Assembly (NCBI GenBank): GCA_019137255.1
Contig: WPDH01000045.1
Location: forward strand, 206,984-270,983
Source: Corinectria fuckeliana
Taxonomy: Eukaryota; Ascomycota; Sordariomycetes; Hypocreales; Nectriaceae
Length of the DNA: 64,000 bases
Direction of reading: 5' to 3'
Shown here: positions 43,701-53,719 of the stretch, one piece after another
How the letters are laid out: the number at the start of each line of letters is the position of its first letter
Position numbering within the stretch: the stretch's first letter is position 1
Program-made: the position numbers and the translations under genes
The notes under the pieces: generated by a model
The model's database searches: none
Told to the model about the DNA's origin: nothing
The model's input: the letters and a program-made list of their open reading frames with translations, nothing else

Positions 43701-45752
43701 AATATTATTATAACTTATATAAGCTAAGTAGTAATATTATAGCTTACTATTAGAGATTTAAGCTTTTATAGCTATTATAATAACTAAGGTAGCTAAAGTA
43801 AGTAATCTCTTTATAAGAAGGTAAAATCTAGTGTTATATAGTAAGATAATAGCTATAAGGTAGCTATTAGAGTTAAAAATATAGTTCTTAAAGAGAAAGC
43901 TACTCTTAAGATAAGTCTTAAAGCCTAAGAAGATATTAAGAGGAAAAGTTACTATAAAAAGCACTTCTCTAAGAACTATAAAGGTTATATATTTAAGGAG
44001 CTTAAAAAAAAGCTTAACTATACTAATATAAGAGGGCTTAATAGGGCTACTACTAGTTATAATAGTACTCTATTAAATAAGAGAAAACACTTTATCTTTT
44101 TTAAACTATTTAAGGTTATTAGTAATATAATAGTTAGAGCTAAAATCTTAGAGCTAGTAGTTCTTACTATAGCTATAATTAGTATAAAAAGTATTTTAAG
44201 TTACTAGAGACTTTAAGATATTAAGATTAGAGAAAGAACCTGCTGTTTTAGCCTTAAGTATAAAAAGCAGAGAGGAAAATTTATTTATAATAATAGCCCT
44301 AAATATAAAAAATAACTCCTCTTATTTCTAAGACTTATAAAAGCTAGCTATACTAAGAGTATATTTAACAGCCTATATAAAAGTATAAAAAGCCTTATAA
44401 AAAGCAGATATTAAGAACTAATTAGGTAGAAAAGAGGTATAGTAAGAGGTAGTATCTTAAGCTTAAAAAAGTAATATAATAACAGGCTTAGAAATCTAGT
44501 AGTTAGTAGTATTATAAGAGTTACTACTACCTTAAGGTTATAATAAGTGCTTCTTAAGATATAAGGTGTAATAGTTAAGATAAATATAATCTTATTTTTT
44601 ATAGTTATAATACTTCTTATTAAAGTTAGAGTTTTACTTTAGCTTTTTTATAAGCTAATTAGGTGTAAGATAGCTATCTTAAGAGTTAATAGAGTCTTTA
44701 AAGAAAGACTTTATAGTGTTAGTCTTAGTATTATTAGCTTTTTAAGACTTAAGCAGTTAATTCTAAAAGGGATAAGTGCTTTTATTACTATTAGTAGTAA
44801 AGTAAGAATTAAGTTGTCTATTATTAAATTATTAGTCTAAAAAGATAGTATTATTATAGTAATTCTAAAAGGTATTCTTAATAGTAAGATAGTTAGAAAT
44901 CTTATTAGAAAAATATTAAAACTTATAATAAGTATTAACCTAGTTAGAAAAGGTAAGATAAAAAGAGTTATAAAAAAAGTAGTAAACTTACTTATTATTA
45001 AGAGTATTACTAGTAGTCTTTAACTATATAAGAAGCTAGGTAAATTTTATAATATAAAAAGAGCTATTATAAATATTCTTATACTTTAAGAACTAAAGTT
45101 AAAAGTAAAAATAGTCTTCTTAAAGAGAGTTATAATTATAATATTATAACTAAAAGGTAAGAAAGGCTTAAAATCTAAAGATAAATCTCTTAATAATTAT
45201 TTTCACCTCTTTTTTAACTAAGCCTTAAATCTAATTAAGAAGCTTACCTTCCCTAAGAGAAGAGAGTATAATAGTTATATTATAACTAATAGTAGTAAGA
45301 GTAGTTATAATAGATAAGCTTTATAAAGGCTAACCTTTTATATTCTTAAAGTAGCTAAAGTTAAAAAGAATAAGTAAGAAGTAAGTTAAATAAATAGCCT
45401 TATAATATTACTTCTTATTAATACCTATCTTTAGGTAGTAAGATATTATAATATAATAAGTTTTTAGTATATATATATAAGTAAACTTAGTAGGAATACT
45501 ATAAGAGAGGCTATTACTAGTATTATACTAGGATAAAACTATAGTAAGAGTAGGTTTAGATATAAAATTATAATCTTAAGGTTTTAGTAATAAAAAGAGA
45601 GATTATAAAGAAAGAAGACTATCTTAATTTAATAATAAGTAATCTAAGAATCTAAAAAGAAGGCTATATTAATACTTAGGACTGCTTATAAGATAGAGTT
45701 ATAATAGATAAAATACTTAAAAGAGATAAAAAAAGTAAGGCTATAAAGAGCT

Positions 45753-45846
45753 AGACTACTTATAGAGTAAAGCTATAGTTAAAAAAGTTTAAAAGAAGAG
45801 AATAAGTTAAACTATAAAAGCTAAGACTACTTATAGAGTAAAGCTA
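45753..45846. repeat. Direct repeat inside the retroelement
   Basis: A 23-bp word beginning AGACTACTTATAGAG occurs exactly at 45753-45775 and 45824-45846, 71 bp apart. It lies near the element's 5' end, suggesting a duplicated leader or gag segment present before RIP. Confidence 0.5.
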
Positions 45847-46009
45847 GTACTAAAAAGAGGCGGAAAAAGAGATATAAGAGCTTTAAAGCTAAAACTTATA
45901 ATATAATAAAAGTTAGGATTATAAAGGTAAAATCTAAAGAAATCACACTTTAAAGTAGTAAAAAGAAGAAATACTAACTAAGGTGTAAAAAGAGAATATA
46001 TTAAAGTAA

Positions 46010-46026
46010 GACCTAAGCTTATAACT
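46010..46026 (-). other. Primer-binding site complementary to the initiator tRNA-Met anticodon arm
   Basis: Immediately after the 5' LTR the minus strand reads AGTTATAAGCTTAGGTC. Reversing two G-to-A RIP changes gives GGTTATGAGC, the complement of the anticodon arm (GCTCATAACC) of eukaryotic initiator tRNA-Met. Drosophila copia is known to be primed by a half-molecule of that tRNA. The match is by eye and short. Confidence 0.5.
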
Positions 46027-46241
46027 AGTAAAATATAGTCACCTAAAAAGGCAAAAAGAAAGCTATTATCTCAAAAGGTCAGATTAAATTAATTAGGATA
46101 GTTAGGTTATAAGAAGAAGCCCTAGTGGCTTCTCCCTAAGGGTCACTACAGCATAGTGCAGACCTATAGTGCCTAGGGTCTGCAGCACTGTGCTGCCACG
46201 TGATGCCCGGCACGTGACGTAACAAGACCCGGTCCTTCACA
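46027..46241 (-). repeat. Right LTR (5' LTR of the minus-strand element)
   Basis: 215 bp. The outer about 105 bp (from about 46140) keep CpG- and CpA-rich sequence such as GCCACGTGATGCCCGGCACG, while the inner 110 bp are RIP-changed. It therefore preserves much of the pre-RIP promoter half of the LTR, including two CACGTGA (E-box-like) sites. Confidence 0.85.
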
Positions 46242-46246
46242 TGGGC
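46242..46246. repeat. Target-site duplication, right copy (TGGGC)
   Basis: Matches 40534-40538 exactly. Confidence 0.65.
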
Positions 46247-46825
46247 CAGAATGTGTGACGAGGTGACAAGCCAGCTTTTGCCTAACTGTCTGTGTATAAT
46301 AACAGTGTTGTAATGTACTTATATGTGGAAAAAGGACGAATCGGATTGAAATATCAGCATACATGGTACATAGTTGGACATGCCCGCGTGCTAATTGGAT
46401 GCGGTCTAGCTTTGTAGCTGTTTATAGGAAGATCGGGTCTCGACTGAAGAACTCCTACTTAAGTCATCATCTACAACAGTGCCACCACTAGGAGGCCTGA
46501 CTTATATCAACCAATGCTTTCGCACTTCTTACTTCATAAAGGCCAGAAAAAATGGTGTTATTTTGTTGATGCGACGAGGGAGCTGATGGAGGGAGCTGAT
46601 GGAGCATTCTTATCTGTGGCTTATACTGGCGTTATCAGTCGCCGAGGTGACTAGTCTGAGCTTTTGCGGTGTATGACATCGCAGCCCCTCCCCCACCAAC
46701 ACCAACGATCTCCCGACATCTGCCCAAATAACCCCACCATAAAACTCCTCCACACAGGTCCCAGGACATCACCACCGCACCGAGAACCCCGAACGAGCGA
46801 CCGGATCGCTATCCCAACTTTCGCC
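46247..46825. other. Intergenic region upstream of the GlnRS gene
   Basis: Unique sequence. The last 150 bp are a C/A-rich leader typical of translation-gene 5' UTRs. The GlnRS frame is open upstream to 46664 but has no conserved residues. Confidence 0.45.
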
Positions 46826-49062
46826 ATGGCGGACCCAGTCGCAGAGGTCACCGAGGCCACCGTCAAGCTCGTCCTCGACGATGCTACGGGCGAGATGGTC
46901 ACGCGGAACGAGCTCAAGAAGCGCACCCAGAAACGCGCCAAGAAGGCCGCCAGCCAGGCTCGCTCGAAGGAGGCCGCCGAACAGCGAGAGAAGAACCCCA
47001 AGCCTGCGGCACCCAAGCCCAAGGCCGCCGAACCGACACAACTCGACCCCGATGCCATGTTCAAGCAGGGCTTCCTCAACGAGGTCTACAAGGAGCGACC
47101 CGTGAAACCAGTCATCACCCGGTTCCCCCCCGAGCCGAACGGTTATCTACACCTGGGACACGCCAAGGCTATTGCCATTGACTTTGGGTTTGCCCGGTAT
47201 CATGGTGGCCAGACAGTAAGCTACAAAATGCCCGGTGCTTGCTGTGACTGGAGGAAGACGATGGAAGTTAACCAGACGGTAGATTCTTAGGTCCGTTGCT
47301 GCGCCAAGCGTACACCCTTGATGCGACTGACATAACACAAGATTCGACGATACCAACCCAGATGAAGAGGAAGAGGTCTACTTCGAATGGATCATCAAGA
47401 TTGTCAAGTGGTTGGGTGAGTCATCGCGTTTGCCATCATCAGTGGAGACCCGGCCCTGACTCATTGTGTACAGGATTCACCCCCAGCGCCATCACATACT
47501 CGAGCGACTACTTCCAGAAGCTCTTCGAACTCGCCAAGGAGCTCATCAAGAAGGAGAAGGCTTACGTCTGCCACTGCAACGAGGCTGAGATCAAGCTTCA
47601 GCGCGGAGGCAAGGAGGGCAAGGAGGGACCCCGATACCGCTGCGAGCACGCCGAGCAGGATGTCGAGACCAACCTGAAGAAGTTCCAGGACATGCACGAT
47701 GGCAAGTACGAGCCTCAGACTGCGTTCCTCCGCATGAAGCAGGACATTGAGAACGGCAACCCCCAGATGTGGGATCTTGCTGCCTACCGAATCCCCAAGA
47801 AGAAGACCCAGCACGTCCGGGCCCCCGAGTGGAAGATGTTTCCTACATATGACTTCACCCACTGTCTGGTTGATAGCTTTGAGAAAGTTACCCACAGTCT
47901 ATGCACGACCGAGTTCATTCTTTCCCGAGAAAGCTATGAGTGGCTTAACAAGTCCCTCGAGGTCTACGAGCCTATGCAGCGCGAGTTTGGTAAGCATTTT
48001 CGATGCCCCGACCCGAACTTCTTAGTCGAGATTGAGCCAGTTCTCGTCGCGGGTAATCAGACTCGATTCAAAAATTAACTGACCCAATTAATCACCTAGG
48101 CCGACTCAATGTCAGCGGAACCATCATGAGCAAGCGAGCTCTAAAGAAACTGGTGGAAGGCGGCATCGTCCGAGGCTGGGATGACCCTCGACTCTACACT
48201 CTTATCGCCATTCGACGACGAGGCATCCCTCCCGGCGCCCTTTTGGCCTTCGTCAACGAGCTTGGCGTCACCACGGCCAAAACCGTAATCCAGATTGTCC
48301 GCTTCGAGCAGACCGTCCGTCGCTACCTCGAACACACGGTGCCTCGTCTCATGCTCGTCCTCGACCCAATCCCCGTCACCATCGAGGACGTCGAGGAGAC
48401 TCAGGAGGTCGAGGTCCCCTACTCACCCAAGGACCCTAAGTTCGGCACCCACAAGGTGCGCTTCACTAAGACTGTCTACATCGACCGGGCCGATTTCCGC
48501 GAAGATGACATCAAGGGCTACTTCCGCCTGGCCCCCGGCAAGACTGTCGGCCTTCTCAACGCCCCCCACCCCATCAAGGCTACCTCGTTCACCAAGGACG
48601 AGGCGACTGGCAAGGTGACCGGCGTCAAGGCCGTCTTCGACAAGGAGACCAAGCCCAAGACATACATCCAGTGGGTACCCGACAACTCCATCAAGCTGGA
48701 GGTCCGCATCCAGAGCCAGCTCTTCAAGTCAGACGACCCCACAACAGTCGAGGGTGGATTCATGAACGACATAAACCCCGACAGCGAGACCGTCTACACC
48801 GAGGCTCTGATTGAGGAGGGCTTCAACGAGGTCCGCCAGAAGGCCCCTTGGCCAGTCACTGCGGGCGAGGAGGGTGATGACAGCGGGCCTGAGACTGTCC
48901 GATTCCAGGCTATGCGTGTTGCATACTTTGTGAGTACTCATGCTATCTAATACAGGCGAAAATAACTAATCATTCTCTCAGGCCATGGACTCTGACAGCA
49001 CAGACGATAAGATTGTGCTTAACCGGATTGTATCTCTAAAGGAGGATTCTGGAAAGAACTAG
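46826..49062 (+). CDS. GLN4: Glutaminyl-tRNA synthetase, cytosolic
   Basis: Charges tRNA-Gln. Six exons (46826-47215, 47283-47290, 47342-47415, 47474-47989, 48100-48929, 48982-49062) give 632 aa. Exon 2 is an 8-nt microexon (ATTCTTAG); only with it do the frames join, giving [14 protein letters not shown], which restores the conserved (L)RFDDTNP motif. Class I signatures: [16 protein letters not shown] (HIGH motif, Asn-Gly as in GlnRS rather than Ser-Gly of GluRS) and GTIMSKRAL (KMSKS motif). The C-terminal anticodon-binding beta barrels carry YIDRADFRE and [14 protein letters not shown] and end in RIVSLKED. The N-terminal 90 residues are Lys/Ala-rich, as in eukaryotic cytosolic enzymes. This N terminus is short compared with yeast Gln4, which has a larger appended domain. 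Confidence 0.93.
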
Positions 49063-49906
49063 ATAGCTGGCCATGGGGTGCATAAATCGAATCCGTTCTC
49101 ACTAAGTTTAACTCATCGCTTGTCATCTGATTCTCTGCAGACTGGGTTTAAAACCATCCGCAGTTATCGGCAAATGCCTTGGATGATGCGGTGTTATGAA
49201 AGGTCGAGTGAGGGTAGAAATTGGCCCAGTGCAGTTCCTTCGGTTCACTGTACCTGTGGCATGATAATGGGTTTCAATGCAACTAGGAGTAACTCGTTTT
49301 ATTAAAACCTTAAATTTAAATACGCTGTAATCGAATTAATTAACTAATCTCTATACCTGCTTCACGCTTAGATACGGTGAATAGCCGCATCAGGATGTGT
49401 ATGTGTCAGGGTAAATTCATAGATGGAGAACTCTTCACCACTTACAATCAGTAGTCAGAGACCGAGCATCGGAGATAGGCTCGTTTCGGATGCTGCACCT
49501 ATTTTTATTAAACTTGCCAGCCTCCAAATACCTCTCTTCAGACCCAGGACTGTCACCTGGGCCTGACTAGGCGGATATTGGATATGCTTCGCTGTATGGC
49601 TCATATCGCCTTCAAACCTGTTGTTTCTATAGCAATTAGGGAAAAAAGGCTTCTCCTCTTTTGGCCTTGGATATTCTCGCCAAATACCCCCTGGATGTGG
49701 CTTTGAGCGGATCGCTGTTATTCCTACAACCATCGCCTTTTTCTAGGTATCGTTACCCCAACGACCAGAGAACCCCACGAAACGCTGCGTCGAGGGGTAA
49801 GCGCCGTGCCTCAGAGAATCGGCATCGATGCACCGCCAGCGTGCCGTCTATATATCCCTCCAGTGCAATCCTGTTGCTACGCTCTGTGACGATCAAGCAC
49901 AGAGCC
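49063..49906. other. Convergent intergenic region
   Basis: 3' flanks of the GlnRS and NLR genes. I searched the minus strand for continuation of the NLR repeat domain and found none; the ORF at 49455-49733 is unrelated in composition. Confidence 0.45.
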
Positions 49907-52802
49907 TTAGCAAGGATATCTTCCCGCGGCTCGGAATATAAGCGAAGATGGAGTGGGCTCGTCATGGCGGTTCGGCTTGTTGTCAAGACGTTGCGTGGGT
50001 TCAGCGCTGGCCAACTTGCGTCTGTCGCGATCGCGGTAGCACGCCTTGAGTCGAGTCTCCGCAAGACTAGTATCGGCATCCGAGGACCCCAACGTCCCTT
50101 CATACAGCTCGAATGCTTCTTTCCACATCCATTCTAATTGACTCAGTGGTGCGCCCTCCTTGTCAAGGAACCAAGCGACCTCGGATAGAAGCCGCGCTCT
50201 CGTAGTTGCCGCGCGGTAAAGGTCCTCGCTGACGAGGCCTTTGCCAAGGACGAGCACGGAGTTAATGTGAGGCATCAACTTGCGGACCCAGGGCATGGTT
50301 TCTGGAGTGGCCGTCGGGAACTCTTTGTTGAGAATGGCGGTTGCCTTTGCCGTGTACTCCGCCATACAATGCCTTCTTGTCATCTCCCGCCGGAGTATCA
50401 AGTGTTGTAGGCGATGCAAAGTAAACCTTTGGTTCTCTTGTATTTTGTCCCGACTCACTATTAAGAATGAGTACCTCATGAGTAGTGACAGTGCATCGTT
50501 TAGGTCCTTCATGGTCGGCGTTCGGAGCTGTCGCTCGAGCTGTGTCTCCGCTTTGCTTGGCAAAACACCATGCAACATGCCTTTCATTTTGTCAGCCAAC
50601 CGCACCTCGTAGGGCGTGTAATAATCGGCATCCCGCAAGTTTCTGCAGTTCCTGCAGTTCTGTAAGAAACCGACGTTGTAGAACTTGTAGTTCGTCGTGT
50701 AGCAGGCTAGTAATGGATGTGGAATTTCTTGTCCGTCGAAACATCCACAAAGACATAACAAATCGAAAGCAAAGGGGTTATCTCGCTCAATCGTGCGGTA
50801 TGAGACATGCCAGCTCGCAGCGACGGCATTGGGAACCTGGGTCTTCACTTCATTGCTACCGCTGATAACTGCGTCTTCATCTTGGAGGGCCCTTAAGAGG
50901 TCGTCATCACCGCACTTCCTGAGCATCAGGACATACTCAGGTACCGATAGCTTTCCCATTTCTAGGTAAGATGTAGCCTGGGAGAATGCTAAAGGTGAAT
51001 ATTCTAGCTGCTTGGCTAATTCTCCTAGGTCCGTTTCTGCGTAGAAATCTTGGTCGGAAGATGTTGGTAAGCAAGCGCGTATAAGTTTGATAGACTCATC
51101 AGAGCTTGGCGCTGTGACAGGAATCAGGCCCCAGGACCCAGTTAAATCAGGATCCAGTGATCCAAATCGGCTTATAAACAGGATCGAGCCCTTTGGCGAG
51201 TCTGGGAGGTACTTTTTTATTTTGTGACCTGGCTTGTCCGTAAATATTCCGAGATCGTCCGCGTCGTCCACTATCATCAGCCATGGATATTTCTGGAAAT
51301 CGCTCTCCAGCCACTCTTTAACCCTAGTCAAGAGGTCCGAACTCCTAGCTTCAGGATTAGGTATCTCAAAGGCTCGAGCAATCGAAGTGTAGGACTCAAT
51401 AAAGCGTTCTGTAGTACTAGCATGAACCCAGAAGACCGATAGGCCCTCCCCTTTATGCATTTTGTATGCCCATTCGAGAGCAATCTGAGTCTTTCTGTAA
51501 TTCGTATTAGTAGGCTTCTGGATGAAACTTTCAACGGCTTGCGAACCCTATACCCTCTAGCCCATACAACACGGCTCGTTTGTGAACGTCGTGCTGAAAA
51601 CTCTCCACAGGAGACCCAATCCAGGAGACGAGTTGCTGTAGGGTGGACGAGCGACTAGTAAACAATTCGTTCCTCGAGTAAGGCACAAGAAACCATGGCT
51701 CAGATGCGGCTTCGACACCTTTCCCGTGAGGAGAAACTTGCATGTTTTCTGTGCTGCTAGGTTGGGAGTCAACGCTTGGCGATGGCACTGGACCCCATTG
51801 AGTTGCTCTAGAGAGGAGGACCTCGAGCTCGTGCAGGAAAGACTGATATCCTGGGGTATCGGCAGAGGTAAACTTTGTCATGCCCTGATGATCGGCGCGT
51901 ATTCCTTTGCTCGGATGTCCGACGAGGACTGCTGATTCTTTCGGAACAACGACCCCGTACACCCGCGATGATGGCAACTCCTCCCAGAAACAAACCACCT
52001 CGATTTTGTGACCACCGCATGACCTGGGGCCTCCGGCTATGAGCTGGTAGAAGTCTTCGTGGATTCTTTGTAGAATCTTGGACCCTGATTTGAGAACGTC
52101 GAGCAGGTCGAGGTTGGTTTGTTTGAAGCTAGTTACGAGCCAAGTCAACGGACCAGTAAGATCAGCAACTGCGGACCCCCGATGAGGAGTGCCGAGAAAA
52201 ATAACTCCAGCGGTATGTGAGGAGAGATCTATGAGTTCGTCTCTATTGCGATGCTGCTCTGTGTAGACCAGTGCCTGCATTCCATAAGTAGCTTGTCATT
52301 CATGGTGGATACAGGTTAAATACCGCTTTACAGACAAGACCCCCGAGACTGTGGCACACGAATACAATCGGACGCCTGGTGGTCTGGCTCCGACGGCGCT
52401 CGTGTCTGATGCAAAAGATCAGTTCCAAAGCATGATCTTCGACGACTTTCACCGACACCCTCCCGCCCTTCTCCTTCATGTTGACGACCTGGGCATTATA
52501 GCCGAACGTGAATATGCGTGAGTCCGGTATCGCCAATGGAAGAAGGGTTTTGGGCCAGGGTTCAAGCTTGCGCTTCTGATTGTCTGTACCTCTCCAGGTC
52601 TTTTCTCGATGGCCATTGAGGCCATGAATGAAAATGATGCTAAAAAGAGTGATCAGTTGCGTTCCAAGCCATTATGGCGGCGGCTCGATGCTCTGCTTGA
52701 GAGGCGGTCACATCGGGGAGTGACTTACTCAACTTTGGGGTTGCTGCCACTATACCACTGCATTAACCCTTGAGCTGGTGGCGAGCTCGGCGTGGGCGCC
52801 AT
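49907..52802 (-). CDS. NLR-type protein: alpha/beta-hydrolase plus NB-ARC, short C-terminal repeat region
   Basis: Fungal NOD-like receptors mediate non-self recognition and regulated cell death. Four exons (52729-52802, 52324-52639, 51547-52274, 49907-51494) give 901 aa. The N-terminal lipase-like hydrolase has IIFIHGLNGHREKTW, nucleophile Ser122 in VCHSLGGLV, and FLGTPHRGS. The NB-ARC P-loop GLEGIGKTQIAL (about residue 368) spans intron 3, whose removal (branch TACTAAT, 51495-51546) is needed to form it. Walker B is WLMIVDDADD, sensor GSILFISRF. A winged-helix region (FTLHRLQHLILR) follows. Near the end ELYEGTLGSSDADTSLAETRLKACYRD resembles one TPR unit, then the frame ends without an array. 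Full-length relatives usually carry many TPRs, so this looks naturally short or truncated. Confidence 0.85.
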
Positions 52803-53719
52803 TGAACCCTGGAAGTCTGTTTGTTCGAGCCGTCTTAGTATAGTCAAGCGTGTTGCCTCTGCAGCGACCTCATTCAAGATACCCCGACGACAGTCAGTTA
52901 GGGAAACGCTTTAGGAACAGTGCCGAATTTAGGCGCTTGCTATACCACTATCATTCCCTGCGGAAAGACAGAACGAGTTTCCTAGCTTGGGTAACACACT
53001 ACCTGAAGGAAGGGGGTACGCAGACCCGGTCAGCCGGTGAGAAGTGTAAGGCAGCGGTTTGTGGTTAACTGGGATATTGGGACTTCCACCAAAAGACGAT
53101 TGCCGTCTGATTCTAAGCACCGTTGATCTCATGAGACCAGAAGTCCCTGCAAGATACATGGAGAATAATTACGGCATCCCCAAGGAGACAGTCTGGCGAC
53201 AACGGCAGCTCCTGATGAGTGCCATATGCATTGAGTGTCGGTAGCGGTGATAGATTGGGCCGTACTTTAGGCCTAAGTTCTACGCGCAAACAATCTTTGA
53301 TCTCAGGCGCCAAATCAGCCCAACCTGAAATATTCCGTCGCCTGAAAATGCGTGGGTTTTGTTGTGGGGTCTAATCCCTGTTAAACGATGGCACTTTGGC
53401 ACTGATTACTGAGCAGTATAAACGTCTACTATTTGATGCAAAAGAATGTGATAGATAGAGGATTCGCAGTAAGGAAGTTGAGAGGATTCTCCTTCAAGCG
53501 ATCGTTCTAGTCCGTAGTATAAGTGTATCAAGTGTCATGAATAGAACGCATGTTGACACCGGCTTTCACCAATCTGCTGCGGCTATGAAGATTGCCGATG
53601 GCCTAACCAGGCATGTTGAATTTATCTGCTTATGGCTTGTGGGTTCAAATAATGTTCTGCTGAAACTTGTAGTTCAGCCTAGCTATGCTTCCAAAGACTC
53701 CTATTGAACATTTTTCGTT
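52803..53719. other. Intergenic region upstream of the NLR gene
   Basis: No ORF above 76 codons and nothing domain-like. No RNA gene or repeat recognised. Confidence 0.4.

Larger units (their letters stand above)
40539..46241 (-). mobile_element. RIP-mutated LTR retrotransposon, probably Copia-type
   Basis: 5703 bp flanked by TGGGC direct repeats and bounded by two 215-bp LTRs. On the minus strand the element starts TGTGAAGG and ends ...TTTCACT at the right LTR's inner edge. A purine tract AAGAGGGAG abuts the left LTR (minus orientation) and a tRNA-complementary primer site abuts the right LTR, so the element reads right to left. The interior is extremely AT-rich: CpA, TpG and CpG are almost absent, and C survives mainly in CpT, G in ApG. 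No long ORF remains. This is the RIP signature. Short LTRs, total size and the internal-tRNA primer site favour Copia over Gypsy, but no protein motif could be read to prove it. Confidence 0.88.

Noticed and set aside
40754..46026. Interior taken as a centromere-like or mitochondrial AT-rich segment
   Set aside because: Flanking LTRs, target duplication and transition-only LTR differences show a RIP-mutated retroelement.
49455..49733. Missing TPR domain of the NLR beyond its stop
   Set aside because: The frame shows no TPR-like pattern and no frameshift restores one.
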